A DNA stretch of 64,000 bases. Origin: Serratia plymuthica (GTDB lineage Bacteria > Pseudomonadota > Gammaproteobacteria > Enterobacterales > Enterobacteriaceae). A program made the translations under genes and the position numbers. Positions 17,507 through 26,428 of this stretch are shown piece by piece (position 1 is the stretch's first letter; every line of letters begins with the position of its first letter). A model generated the notes under the pieces. The model was given only the letters and a program-made list of their open reading frames with translations. It did no database searches and had not been told where the DNA came from. Where the stretch lies: positions 2,852,001 through 2,916,000 of the forward strand of contig NZ_CP068771.1 of NCBI RefSeq assembly GCF_018336935.1, in the 5' to 3' direction.

Positions 17507-18412
17507 TCATCTCCGGAATCCCTCACGGGCTGTGCGCAACAGACGCCCCCCTAACGGAAACAGCCCCAGTTTGGCCAGGCAGTCGCCGTACAGTTTGATC
17601 GCCTTGAACTTGCTGCTCAGGGCGTGGTGCTCCGTGCGCGATGAGTAATAGGTGAACGCCTGCAGGTTCTCGCTGTAGAGCGAAGCCAGCAGGTGTTTGC
17701 AGGCAAACCCGCTGATATAACGGCCGCTGGCGTTCAGGTAAGCGTCAATAAACTGTTCACTGGCGTCGATATTCATCCGGCAGCGATCCGTCTGGGCATC
17801 GCCGCAACGGATGAACACCCCTCGCCCTTCGTCAAAAGCCACTCTGGCCCCCAGATTGGTGGCATTGACCAAAAATCCCCAGTCCTGATACTTGTAAAGA
17901 AACTCGGGAAACAAAAAACGCCGGTCATCTTTTTTACGCAGGCTGATGGCAGAAGTGCGGATATCGCCCATATCGAGAAATAAAAAGTCCGCACCTGTCG
18001 ACCCTTCTTTGTAATCAAACCGGTAACTGCGGATATTCTTGTCATTCACCGTACTGTAATTGCCGAAAATAATGTCCAGCCGGGTATCCTGGTGTCGTTT
18101 CAGGCGGCGAATAATATAATTGGTGCTGAAGGAATCTTCCGGTTCCAGAAAGAAAACCACGTCCGCACGCGCCAAGAGAAAACCGGTATTGCAGGATGCT
18201 GCCGTATTGCTGCGCACTTTATTTTCATGTAAGCGCGCGCGACGATTGGCGGCCAACAGGCTGCGCATTTTCTCCAGCTCTTCGGGTTCTGACGCATCAT
18301 CAACCACAATGATTTCATAATCGAACCCGGAACAGGCGCTCGTCATACGAACTAATGTAGCGGCCAGACTGGCTGAATTATTAAAAGCAGGCATGACAAT
18401 TGATAAGTCCAT
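17507..18412 (-). CDS. Family 2 glycosyltransferase
   Basis: 301-residue GT-A enzyme with MDLSIVMPAFNNSASLAATL, IIVVDDASEPEELEKM and DVVFFLEPEDSF. In the last, the usual DXD reads EPED, as in a subset of GT2 members. A 141-bp gap separates it from the TupA-like gene upstream and no terminator is obvious in it. The next gene starts one base after its stop. It presumably acts in the same repeat-unit pathway. The altered DXD is the only unusual point. Confidence 0.88.
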   Translation of the reverse strand: MDLSIVMPAFNNSASLAATLVRMTSACSGFDYEIIVVDDASEPEELEKMRSLLAANRRARLHENKVRSNTAASCNTGFLLARADVVFFLEPEDSFSTNYIIRRLKRHQDTRLDIIFGNYSTVNDKNIRSYRFDYKEGSTGADFLFLDMGDIRTSAISLRKKDDRRFLFPEFLYKYQDWGFLVNATNLGARVAFDEGRGVFIRCGDAQTDRCRMNIDASEQFIDAYLNASGRYISGFACKHLLASLYSENLQAFTYYSSRTEHHALSSKFKAIKLYGDCLAKLGLFPLGGRLLRTAREGFRR

Positions 18413-18553
18413 TTACTACCTCAACAATATATTATCATCTGGCAAAACAGCGTTAATGCCAGCGGAATAGTTTGTTATCCCAGCATATCCCTGCCCGGTT
18501 ATTCCCCCCCATCCTGCAGCGATTAAAATACGCGCAGCCTACCGGTCATTTAA

Positions 18554-19402
18554 TTAATCCTGAAAATAACTGCCCCACTCCTGTTCAATGGTTTCTGGCG
18601 TCAGTTTTTGCAATCCCGCTCCCGGGGTAAACGTCAACTCGCCAAAATAGATACGCTCATTCACCTGATAAAAATCCACGCGCACATAAGAGAACTGCTC
18701 CGCCACCTGACGCGCCAGGCCCAGCATATCCGCCAACCGGCTCGGTTTATCCATCGGCACCTCGCTGTTTGGCACACCCATGCGGATCTCCGTGCAGTTC
18801 CAGTCGGCGTCAAAAAAATCTCGCCGATGATCGATAAAACGCTGGTAATCAATCTGGATGAAAAACCGAATATCTCCACCCTGGTTAAAGCAGTGGATTT
18901 TGATGTCATTCGGCGTTTTCCCCTCTTCCAGCAGCATTTTCTCGACCATGATGCACGGCGGAATATCCTTATAATGACGCTCTCGGTAAACCTGATAAAA
19001 ACTCTGCCGCAGCCAGCTGTTGGTCAATACCCGTAGCTCATTGAAGCTGGTTTGGCTTTTGTCGAACACCAGTTTGTTATAACCGCTGCCGTGGTTTGCC
19101 TTAATCACGAAGGCATCGGGTAATGCCTGATACATTTCCTCGGTTAACTTATTGCCGTGCGCATAAAGCTCAATCAGGTATTCTCTCCCCCACAGCTTTT
19201 CAATATAATCGCGCACCCGATACTTGTCGGACAGTTGAGTATATATCGCCAGCGGATAGATCTTCCTGCGCATTAATTTTTCGCTATACCGCCTCGGCTG
19301 AGCCAGATGCGGTATTTTCCGAAAAAACAGGGCGTATTTTAACTGATGATATAGTGCATCGGGCATATTGCGGTAAAAACCCTTCACCAGATTATTTAAC
19401 AT
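18554..19402 (-). CDS. TupA-like ATP-grasp protein
   Basis: 282-residue protein of the TupA-like ATP-grasp family (named after a Bacillus teichuronopeptide biosynthesis protein). Seen: LPDAFVIKANHGSGYN for nucleotide binding, PNDIKIHCFNQGG, and FSYVRVDFYQVNERIYFGEL followed by TFTPGAG, which holds the metal-binding acidic residues. Family members are thought to form amide bonds between amino acids and uronic-acid sugars. In this cluster it could add an amino acid to the polysaccharide. Its start overlaps the wzx stop by 11 bases. Clearly less GC-rich than wzc and wza. Confidence 0.85.
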   Translation of the reverse strand: MLNNLVKGFYRNMPDALYHQLKYALFFRKIPHLAQPRRYSEKLMRRKIYPLAIYTQLSDKYRVRDYIEKLWGREYLIELYAHGNKLTEEMYQALPDAFVIKANHGSGYNKLVFDKSQTSFNELRVLTNSWLRQSFYQVYRERHYKDIPPCIMVEKMLLEEGKTPNDIKIHCFNQGGDIRFFIQIDYQRFIDHRRDFFDADWNCTEIRMGVPNSEVPMDKPSRLADMLGLARQVAEQFSYVRVDFYQVNERIYFGELTFTPGAGLQKLTPETIEQEWGSYFQD

Positions 19403-20681
19403 AAATTTCTCGCACCTTCCCTATTAACTGAGGTAAACAACGGTAGCAGGTCACCTGCAGCCGCGTAATTTGTCCTCTTCTGAAGAAGCCGTTAAGTACA
19501 AAGAATGAAATAAACTCCGTTATCAGGGTTGAAACCGCAGCGCCCACCAGGCCATAACGCGGTATCAACACCAGATTCATCAGCACGTTGGCCAACGCGG
19601 CCAGCGGCATTTTTATCGCTATGAATCGATAGCCGCCAAACAGCACTATCGCCCGATAGGACACGGTGCCCATCACCGAGAACAACGACGTTACCGAACA
19701 CAGCGCCAAAATAGTGGCGGTTTCGCGGTAGCTGTCGCCAAACATCAGCGCCACGATCGGGCCGGGGAACATCGACAGCAGCAAAATCACCGGCATAGAC
19801 AGCAACAACACCACCAAATACAGCAGCCGGATGCGCCCTTCCTGTTCGCCTTGCGTTCGGGCATTCGCCACGCTCGGCATCATCGAGGTGATCAGCGCAA
19901 TCGGCACAAATATCCATCCCTGGCTCAGGGTAATCGCCGCGCTGTACAACCCGACGCTGTGCTCGCCCAGAACGTTGCCGAGCATGATCTGATCGATACG
20001 CGTGTAGATGACGATCGACAGCCCGGAGACCGCCAGCGGCAGGCCTACCTTTAACAGATAGCGGCCGTAGCGCCGTTTGTGACGCCCAGCGATCGTCCGC
20101 ATTCCCCCCTGCTCGCGGCGAAAAAGCACCCAGCGCACCGCGTACGGGATCAGGCTGCTAAAAACGTACGGCACGGCAAACCACTCCAGCGGCAGTTTGG
20201 CATGCACTAACCCCAGCCGCAGCACGATGGACAACAGCAGCGCCAGGTTGTTGATCAGCGTGTTCAGCTTCGATTTCAACAGGGCGTCGTAATAAATCTT
20301 GTAGACATCCTGAATGGAAAAATACGCGCTGATGAGCATCAACAGCATCATGATCTGGCTGGTGCGATCCTGCGTCAGCACTGCCCAGGCCATCAGCGGC
20401 ACGGCGATCAGCGCAAAAAGCTGGCGCCGCAGGCGCATGGAGGCGACCATCAGTCGGATGCCGCTGCGCCGCCGCCTGGCGACGCGGTTAAACAACACCG
20501 CATCCGCCCCCAGTTGCACCAGCGGTACGGCAATGGCGATCACCGACAGCAGATAGTTAATCAACCCGTATTGTGCCGGCCCCAGATAACGCGCCACGTA
20601 CACCGAAACGAAAATCCCCGAAAGGCTTAGCGATATCCGTTCCAACATCAGCCACAGGGAGTTCATCAGCATCGCTTTCAT
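19392..20681 (-). CDS. wzx: Wzx-type polysaccharide flippase
   Basis: 429-residue membrane protein of the MOP superfamily with about 12 to 14 predicted helices. The N-terminus (MNSLWLMLERISLSLSGIFV) and the GPAQYGLINYLLS stretch are typical of Wzx proteins. It would flip undecaprenyl-diphosphate-linked repeat units from the cytoplasmic to the periplasmic leaflet for Wzy. It lies six bases after wzc and overlaps the TupA-like gene. Flippases diverge too quickly for the substrate to be named. Confidence 0.9.
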   Translation of the reverse strand: MKAMLMNSLWLMLERISLSLSGIFVSVYVARYLGPAQYGLINYLLSVIAIAVPLVQLGADAVLFNRVARRRRSGIRLMVASMRLRRQLFALIAVPLMAWAVLTQDRTSQIMMLLMLISAYFSIQDVYKIYYDALLKSKLNTLINNLALLLSIVLRLGLVHAKLPLEWFAVPYVFSSLIPYAVRWVLFRREQGGMRTIAGRHKRRYGRYLLKVGLPLAVSGLSIVIYTRIDQIMLGNVLGEHSVGLYSAAITLSQGWIFVPIALITSMMPSVANARTQGEQEGRIRLLYLVVLLLSMPVILLLSMFPGPIVALMFGDSYRETATILALCSVTSLFSVMGTVSYRAIVLFGGYRFIAIKMPLAALANVLMNLVLIPRYGLVGAAVSTLITEFISFFVLNGFFRRGQITRLQVTCYRCLPQLIGKVREIYVK

Positions 20682-20687
20682 GCGCGA

Positions 20688-22865
20688 CTACACCTTTTCC
20701 TGGTGGCTAGGATAAGCAAAGGCGTAATAGCCGGCGTCGGTGGCGGTTTTTTTCACCATGCCATTCAGGATCACCCCTTTAATGGCCACGCCGTTCTGTT
20801 CGAAACGGCGAATGCTGGTTTCGATCTGCCTGAGGGTATCGACCTCAAAACGCACCACCATCAGCGCGGTACCGACATGGTGTCCCACGATGGCGGCATC
20901 GGTCACCGCCAGCACCGGCGGCGTATCGATCAGCACCAAATCGTAGTGCTGCCCCGCCCACTGCAGGAAATCGGCAAAACGCTGGTGCATCAGCAGTTCA
21001 GACGGATTCGGCGGCACCTGGCCACGCGGCACAAAATCCAGATTGGCGATAGCGGTTTTCTTCACCGACTGGTCTGGTGCAATCAGCCCGGACAACATGT
21101 CTGACAAACCGCCCTGGGCGCTGTTGTTGAACCAGCGATGCAGGAATCCTTTGCGCATGTCCGCGTCGATCAGCAGCACCCGCTGGCCCGCCTCGGCGAT
21201 CACCACCGCCAGATTGGTGCTGGTAAAGCTTTTACCGCTGGCCGGGCTGGCGCCGGAGACCATCAGGATGTTGTTTTTGGCCTCCATCATGGCGAAATGC
21301 AAACTGGTGCGCAGGCTGCGGATCGCCTCGACGGACAAATCACCCGGCTCTTCCTTGGCCAGGATCGGCAGCTTGTCACCGCCGTTTTTGACCAGTAGCT
21401 GCTGTTGAGTGCGGTTACGCTTTTGCTGCCAGGGCGACAGCGGCACAGTGGCATACACATTGATACCGCGCTTTTCCAACGCCTCGGTGTCACTGACGCC
21501 GTGTTGAAGCGCCGCGCGCAATACCACGACCGACGCCGACAGCACGCCCCCCAGCAACAGAGCGAAGAACACGATCATCGCTTTCTGCGGTTTTACCGGC
21601 CGCAGGCCGCTTTCCGCCTCATCGATAATGCGGATATTGCCCACGGTGCCCGCTTTGCTGATGCTCAATTCCTGCTGCTTGTTCATCAGTTGCATGTATA
21701 CCTGCTGATCCACCTGCACATCACGGGTCAGGCGCAGAATTTCCTGCTGCGTTTTCGGCAGCGTTTGCACCTGCTTGCCGAGCCGCGCCTTTTCCGCCTC
21801 CAGCGTGGCGCGCTTTTCCAGCAGCGCGCGATAGGCCGGATGCTCGCGGGTATAGAGCTTGGATATTTCCGCTTCTTTGAAGGTCAGCTCATTCAGCTGA
21901 GCCTCCAATTGAACCTGAGTATCCAGCACCGATTTGGCTTCCAGCGTCAGGTCCACCGAGTCGTTCTGCTGACGGAACTGGTTGAGCTGATTCTCGGCGT
22001 TGTTGAGCGACGTCTGGGTGCGCGGCAGCTGTTCGTGCAGGAAAGCCAGCATGCGTTGCGCTTCCTCGGTTTTGCGATCCACATTCTGTTGCAGGTAGTT
22101 ATCCGTGATGCTCTTGAGCACCGCTTCGGCGCGCTGCGGATCCTCGCCGGCCAGGTTGAACGTCATAATGCCGCTTTCCTTGCCGCCAGGGGCAACGTCA
22201 AGCAGGTTGCGAAGATCGTCCACCGCCTGCTGGCGCGGCACGTTGACCACGCTAAACTCGGTGCCCGGCAATGCCTCCAGCGCAGTGACGTTCATCGCCC
22301 ATGCGCCTTGCTTCAGCGGTTGTCCGACGGTGCCGCTGAACAAGTTCTTCCCTTCATGGCTCAGACTATAACGTTGCTTATCCTGCACGGTCAGAGTCAG
22401 TTCCTGGCCCTGCATCGCCGTCGGCACCGTCATCCCCGAGATGAGCAGTATCGGTGGCGGTTCGCCGCTCAGGCGGGCCAGCCCCTTGCCGAACAGCGGA
22501 AAGTAATCCGGGCTGGTGCGTACCGTCAAACCGAGATCGTCCACGGTTTTGCCAATCACGTAACGTGATTTCGCCAGCGAAACCTCATCCTGCGTCGCCG
22601 AATTCTGCCCGGCCGACCCGAGCGAGTTGTCCAGCGTCTCGCGCAGCAGCGAATCACCCGAAAGCTGCTTTTCCACCTGAACCAGTGCGGTCGCCTGATA
22701 GATCGGCGTCGCCATCAGGGCATAGGCGCAACCCAGAGCGCCGGCGACGCCGGTCACCAGCAAAATGCGCCAGCGGTTATCCCACAGCGGGCCAATCAGC
22801 CGCTCCCATTCCAGTTTTTCGTCCTGCTCGGCCATCACGATCGGCATTGCGTTGTTCTTCATCAT
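20688..22865 (-). CDS. wzc: Wzc-like polysaccharide co-polymerase and tyrosine autokinase
   Basis: 725-residue inner-membrane protein. It controls chain length and, through its BY-kinase domain, assembly with Wza. Layout: TM1 near residues 32-52, a long periplasmic coiled-coil-rich Wzz region (roughly 55-430), TM2 near 435-455, then the kinase with Walker A (SGASPASGKSFTSTN), Walker A' (LLIDADMRKG) and Walker B (LVLIDTPPVLAVTDA). The C-terminal tail has only a few tyrosines (GYYAFAYPS), fewer than E. coli Wzc. The cognate phosphatase gene wzb, usually between wza and wzc, is absent: only 28 bp separate the two. Confidence 0.95.
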   Translation of the reverse strand: MMKNNAMPIVMAEQDEKLEWERLIGPLWDNRWRILLVTGVAGALGCAYALMATPIYQATALVQVEKQLSGDSLLRETLDNSLGSAGQNSATQDEVSLAKSRYVIGKTVDDLGLTVRTSPDYFPLFGKGLARLSGEPPPILLISGMTVPTAMQGQELTLTVQDKQRYSLSHEGKNLFSGTVGQPLKQGAWAMNVTALEALPGTEFSVVNVPRQQAVDDLRNLLDVAPGGKESGIMTFNLAGEDPQRAEAVLKSITDNYLQQNVDRKTEEAQRMLAFLHEQLPRTQTSLNNAENQLNQFRQQNDSVDLTLEAKSVLDTQVQLEAQLNELTFKEAEISKLYTREHPAYRALLEKRATLEAEKARLGKQVQTLPKTQQEILRLTRDVQVDQQVYMQLMNKQQELSISKAGTVGNIRIIDEAESGLRPVKPQKAMIVFFALLLGGVLSASVVVLRAALQHGVSDTEALEKRGINVYATVPLSPWQQKRNRTQQQLLVKNGGDKLPILAKEEPGDLSVEAIRSLRTSLHFAMMEAKNNILMVSGASPASGKSFTSTNLAVVIAEAGQRVLLIDADMRKGFLHRWFNNSAQGGLSDMLSGLIAPDQSVKKTAIANLDFVPRGQVPPNPSELLMHQRFADFLQWAGQHYDLVLIDTPPVLAVTDAAIVGHHVGTALMVVRFEVDTLRQIETSIRRFEQNGVAIKGVILNGMVKKTATDAGYYAFAYPSHQEKV

Positions 22866-22893
22866 CGGTGTTCCTTAAGTCAGCGTTGCGGGG

Positions 22894-24027
22894 TTACCAG
22901 TTACGTACCCGCAACGTGGCCTCACTGAGGTCGTTAAAGCTGGAAATCGTCGGCACCAACTGGCTTATCAAACGGTTCCAGCGCGCAATAGGCGCTGCGG
23001 TGACGTACACCACGTCGTAAGGTTCCAGTTGGAATTCCGTGCCCATCGCCAGTGCGGCGGCATCAGACAGGTCGAACTGGTACAGCGACGCCAGCCGCTG
23101 CGGCTGTTTGCCGCCGTTCGGGCGGATCACGAACACGCCGGTCGCGTCGGCCACCGTCTGGCTGATGCCTTCGGAGCTCCCCAAAGCCTCCGTCAGGGTC
23201 ATGCCGCTGCGGTCCATTTTCAGCGTCGCCTGTTTGCCGACCTCGCCCATCACAAACACTTTCAGCTCGTCATTGCGCGGCACATACAGAATGTCGCCCG
23301 GCTGCAGCAGTTGGTTCTGGCCGGTATCGCCGCGCTGCATCAGCGCCTGCAGGGAAATCGGCTGTTCCTTGCCCTGATGGGTCAGCACCACGTTGCGCCA
23401 GTCGGCGTTATCCGTCAGCCCGCCGGCGGCGTTGATCGCATCAAGAATGGTCAGAGGAACGTTGGTCACCGCCTGTTGCCCCGACGTTTTTACTTCGCCG
23501 GTCACATACACTTTCTGCGAGCGGAAAGCGGCAATGCTGACGTCAACCTGCGGGCTTTCCACATACTGCGCCAGCCGATTGGCTATCTGATTGCGCACTT
23601 CACCGACGGTTTTCCCTACGACCTGCACCCGGCCGATATAGGGGTAGAAAATCGCCCCGTCGGCATGTACCCAGTTGCCGGTATCGCTGGCGCTGCGGTA
23701 TTGCCCGGCAGGCGTTGTCAGTTCCGGATGATCCCAAACGGTGACGTTCAGCACATCGCCGACGCCGATGCGATATTGGTAGCTCTGCAGGCGCTGATCC
23801 AGCGCCGGGTTTGGCCGCGCTACCGGCTCCACGCGGCGCATTTTTTCCAGCAGCATCGGCGTTACGCGATACACCTGGACCTGCTTATCCAAATCGAAGT
23901 CTTCATCCTGCTGGGTGACTTTGGCTTTCCCATGAGTAGGCAGGTGCGAACCTGGAAACGTCGTACAACCGCTAAGCAGCGCGGTGGACAGCACCAGCGG
24001 CATCAAATGAGGTAAGTGAAGGTTCAT
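22894..24027 (-). CDS. wza: Wza outer-membrane polysaccharide export lipoprotein
   Basis: 377 residues, the standard Wza length. The signal peptide ends in a lipobox (LSTALLSGC, Cys21). Two polysaccharide-export/SLBB regions follow: [36 protein letters not shown] and [15 protein letters not shown]. The C-terminal transmembrane helix region ends ATLRVRNW, as in E. coli Wza. The octamer forms the outer-membrane channel for the polymer and contacts Wzc. It is separated from the wecA-like gene by 45 bp that contain a terminator. Confidence 0.96.
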   Translation of the reverse strand: MNLHLPHLMPLVLSTALLSGCTTFPGSHLPTHGKAKVTQQDEDFDLDKQVQVYRVTPMLLEKMRRVEPVARPNPALDQRLQSYQYRIGVGDVLNVTVWDHPELTTPAGQYRSASDTGNWVHADGAIFYPYIGRVQVVGKTVGEVRNQIANRLAQYVESPQVDVSIAAFRSQKVYVTGEVKTSGQQAVTNVPLTILDAINAAGGLTDNADWRNVVLTHQGKEQPISLQALMQRGDTGQNQLLQPGDILYVPRNDELKVFVMGEVGKQATLKMDRSGMTLTEALGSSEGISQTVADATGVFVIRPNGGKQPQRLASLYQFDLSDAAALAMGTEFQLEPYDVVYVTAAPIARWNRLISQLVPTISSFNDLSEATLRVRNW

Positions 24028-24039
24028 GACAGTACCGTG

Positions 24040-24064
24040 AAAAACGGGCCGCCGTTGCGGCCCG
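24040..24064 (-). terminator. Intrinsic terminator between the wecA-like gene and wza
   Basis: On the minus strand, CGGGCCGC-AACG-GCGGCCCG forms an eight-bp GC-rich stem with a four-base loop, followed by TTTTT. It stands inside the operon, between its first gene and wza. Full expression would then need read-through, which fits the RfaH recruitment element upstream. Confidence 0.85.
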
Positions 24065-24072
24065 TGGGAGGA

Positions 24073-25122
24073 TTAACGATCGGCGGTAGGGTTATCGGTA
24101 AAAATAGGTGCCTGGCGCGGTTCATGCAGCATGGCAAAGTAACCGAAGAAGCAGAGAACAAAAGCCACCAGCATCCGTTGGTCCGGCAACTGCAGGACTT
24201 CGCTGCAGATCCCGACGCAGGCCAGCGTCACGGCCAGCATGCAGCTCATACCCAGCGCCTGGCGCGCGTTGAGGCCACGCCGCATCAGGATGTGATGCAA
24301 ATGATCGCGACCGGCCTTGAACGGGCTCTGGCGGCGCAGCAATCGGCGCACCATGACCGTCACCATGTCCATCAGCGGGATTGCGATCAACCACAACGCA
24401 GTCACCGGTCGCATGACGGCGTCCGGGCCCTGGGTGGCGACAATCAGCAGCCACAGCACGCTGAAACCGATCACCATGCTGCCGGCATCGCCCATGAAAA
24501 TCTTGTTGCGCGAGCCGAACATGCTGAGGTTGAACAACAGATAGGCCGCCAATGCCGCAATCAGACTCAGGCACCACAGCGCTTGCGCACCCTGCCCCGC
24601 CAGGCCGAACATAATGGCCAGGGCCATAAAGGTGACGCAGGACAACGCGCCAAGCTGACCGTCGATACCGTCCACCATGTTATAGGCGTTGATTGCCCCC
24701 CAGACCGCCAGCGGCGTGATCAGTAAGGCGATGTAACCCAGCAGCAGCTCTTGATGGCCCCACAGATTGCCGAAAGAAGTAAGTTGCATCCCTGCCGCCA
24801 GCATCATCGCCAGCGCGATCCCTCCCTGCACAATGACGCGCGGCGCCACAGGCAGATCAAAACGGTCGTCAAGCACGCCCAACACCACCAACGCCGTCAC
24901 GCACAGCAGATAGATATCGCTGTGCGGCAACCATTCCGGTTGCCAAAACGTCACCAGCATAATGGTGAGGTAAATGGCGATACCGCCAACCAGCGGTATA
25001 TGACCCTGGTGACGCTTGCGGGCAGTGGGTTTATCCACTAATCCCACCGCCAGCGCAGCACGGCGGGCAATAACCACCAGCGTCAACGCCAAAATAAATA
25101 TTATGCCAAGTTGATATAACAT
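24073..25122 (-). CDS. WecA/MraY-family undecaprenyl-phosphate sugar-1-phosphate transferase
   Basis: 349-residue polytopic enzyme, about 11 helices, that starts a lipid-linked repeat unit by moving a hexosamine-1-phosphate from a UDP-sugar to undecaprenyl phosphate. Seen: GLVDKPTARKRHQGHIPLVGG at residues 33-53, VLGVLDDRFDLP with the DD motif for Mg2+, NAYNMVDGIDGQLG, MFGSRNKIFMGDAGSM with catalytic aspartate, and the HxH-type loop near DHLHHILMRRG. Close to E. coli WecA, but the genome should also carry the ECA-cluster wecA, so this is probably a second, locus-specific copy. First gene after the ops element. Confidence 0.92.
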   Translation of the reverse strand: MLYQLGIIFILALTLVVIARRAALAVGLVDKPTARKRHQGHIPLVGGIAIYLTIMLVTFWQPEWLPHSDIYLLCVTALVVLGVLDDRFDLPVAPRVIVQGGIALAMMLAAGMQLTSFGNLWGHQELLLGYIALLITPLAVWGAINAYNMVDGIDGQLGALSCVTFMALAIMFGLAGQGAQALWCLSLIAALAAYLLFNLSMFGSRNKIFMGDAGSMVIGFSVLWLLIVATQGPDAVMRPVTALWLIAIPLMDMVTVMVRRLLRRQSPFKAGRDHLHHILMRRGLNARQALGMSCMLAVTLACVGICSEVLQLPDQRMLVAFVLCFFGYFAMLHEPRQAPIFTDNPTADR

Positions 25123-25141
25123 TGTTCCTCCAGCGAATAAG

Positions 25142-25175
25142 CACGCTACCGCCCTTGAGTTACAGCTCCCAATGC
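25142..25175 (-). promoter_or_regulatory. JUMPstart element with exact ops site (RfaH recruitment)
   Basis: On the minus strand, 25142-25153 read GGCGGTAGCGTG, an exact match to the ops core. Just before it GAGCTGTAACTCAAG matches the JUMPstart consensus (TAGCTGTAAAGCCAG) with small differences. ops pauses RNA polymerase and recruits RfaH, which prevents early termination in long polysaccharide operons. It ends 20 bp before the wecA-like ATG. The operon therefore starts here, and the upstream epimerase gene is not behind ops. Confidence 0.93.
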
Positions 25176-25288
25176 GCTATTAACAAAAACAAAATTGACA
25201 TTCCCAGGATATAGGTCAGCATCCGCTCATCCTGTCAGTACGGATTTATCCGAAAAATAAAAAACGTTAGCGTGCGAGAAATATATCT

Positions 25289-26245
25289 CTAGGAAAATTC
25301 ATGTTTGATAGTTCTTTCGATTGCCAAATTAAGATCAATCGGCGCCTCGAAATCATTTTGTATATTGCTTTTAAATTGCGTTCTGGCGCAGAATTTTTGC
25401 ACCCTAACCCGGCTAATTGGGAATTTACGGTGACTTATTTTACTCACCACATCCAATGCCGTCGCACCGCAGATTCCGAATATATAAGGAATGCGAATAG
25501 TCTTATTCTCTCTCCCCAGGGAAGACGAAATCACGTCGACCAGCTGGTTCATGGTGAAATCCGGTTTATCAACATAATTGCTGACCTGATAACTGGCCTG
25601 CTGGTCAAGTGCATGTTCCAGCCTCGCCGCAATATTCTCGACGTACGCCATGGATTTCATATTATTGCCGTTGCCAATCATCACGAAACGACCGCTGGCG
25701 ATCTGACGGAACAGGTTATAAACATTGCCGCGGTTATTTTCGCCGAACACTACCGTCGGGCGGATAATGGTCAATTTATTATCGCCGTCGGCCTTGCGCC
25801 AGGCTTCGTAGACATACTCCGCTTCCAGTTTGGATTTACCGTAATGATTAAAGGGTTCAAAACGCCCTTCTTCGCCGGTTTCCTGGGTCACGAAGCCATA
25901 GACCGCCACGGATGAGGTAAAGACAATCTGCTTGATATTGAGCGAGGAAGCGGCCATGCAGACATTACGGGCGCCATCTACATTAACCTGATAATACAGT
26001 GAGATCGGGTCAACATTGTCCTGATGCTCTGCCGCAAGATTAATCACGGCATCACATCCCGCCAGTGGCTGCAGCAAAGTCTGCGGCTGGGTTACATCGC
26101 CGAACTGATAGAGCTCCGGGAAATGTTCGCTCTGTTTCTTGTCTACGATCGTCAACGTCAGATCGTTACGCGCACTCAGGCGCTTAACCAAACGCGTTCC
26201 AATAAAACCGGAACCCCCGATGATAGCTACTTTACGCTTATCCAT
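25289..26245 (-). CDS. NAD-dependent epimerase/dehydratase (extended SDR)
   Basis: 318-residue nucleotide-sugar modifying enzyme. The Rossmann motif GGSGFIG (G10, G13, G16) binds NAD. A catalytic YxxxK is present (Y135, K139 in YGKSK), and the serine region is FTSSVAVYG. It resembles UDP-sugar 4-epimerases/dehydratases such as WbpP or WcaG-like proteins, and presumably makes a precursor for the polysaccharide. It lies upstream of the ops element on the same strand, with 166 bp to the wecA-like gene, so it may have its own promoter. Product sugar unknown. The lower GC than wza/wzc suggests a separate history. Confidence 0.85.
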   Translation of the reverse strand: MDKRKVAIIGGSGFIGTRLVKRLSARNDLTLTIVDKKQSEHFPELYQFGDVTQPQTLLQPLAGCDAVINLAAEHQDNVDPISLYYQVNVDGARNVCMAASSLNIKQIVFTSSVAVYGFVTQETGEEGRFEPFNHYGKSKLEAEYVYEAWRKADGDNKLTIIRPTVVFGENNRGNVYNLFRQIASGRFVMIGNGNNMKSMAYVENIAARLEHALDQQASYQVSNYVDKPDFTMNQLVDVISSSLGRENKTIRIPYIFGICGATALDVVSKISHRKFPISRVRVQKFCARTQFKSNIQNDFEAPIDLNLAIERTIKHEFS

Positions 26246-26428
26246 AATTTGTCACTCAGCCAAGTTTTCCATTAATTCTCGCCGCAGAGTTGAGGCGAGA
26301 CGCTTAATACGCGTTAAATCATGGAAACCAGACTGGACAAATCAGCCCACGCTTTCAAATAACAAATAATGAAATAACAATATTTGCCGAATGTAAAATT
26401 ATGGGGAAAGATGAAATGTCATCGCAGG

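Noticed and set aside
25195..25225. TTGACA-like -35 on the plus strand in the wecA-epimerase spacer
   Set aside because: There is no -10 hexamer at suitable spacing, and no plus-strand gene follows.
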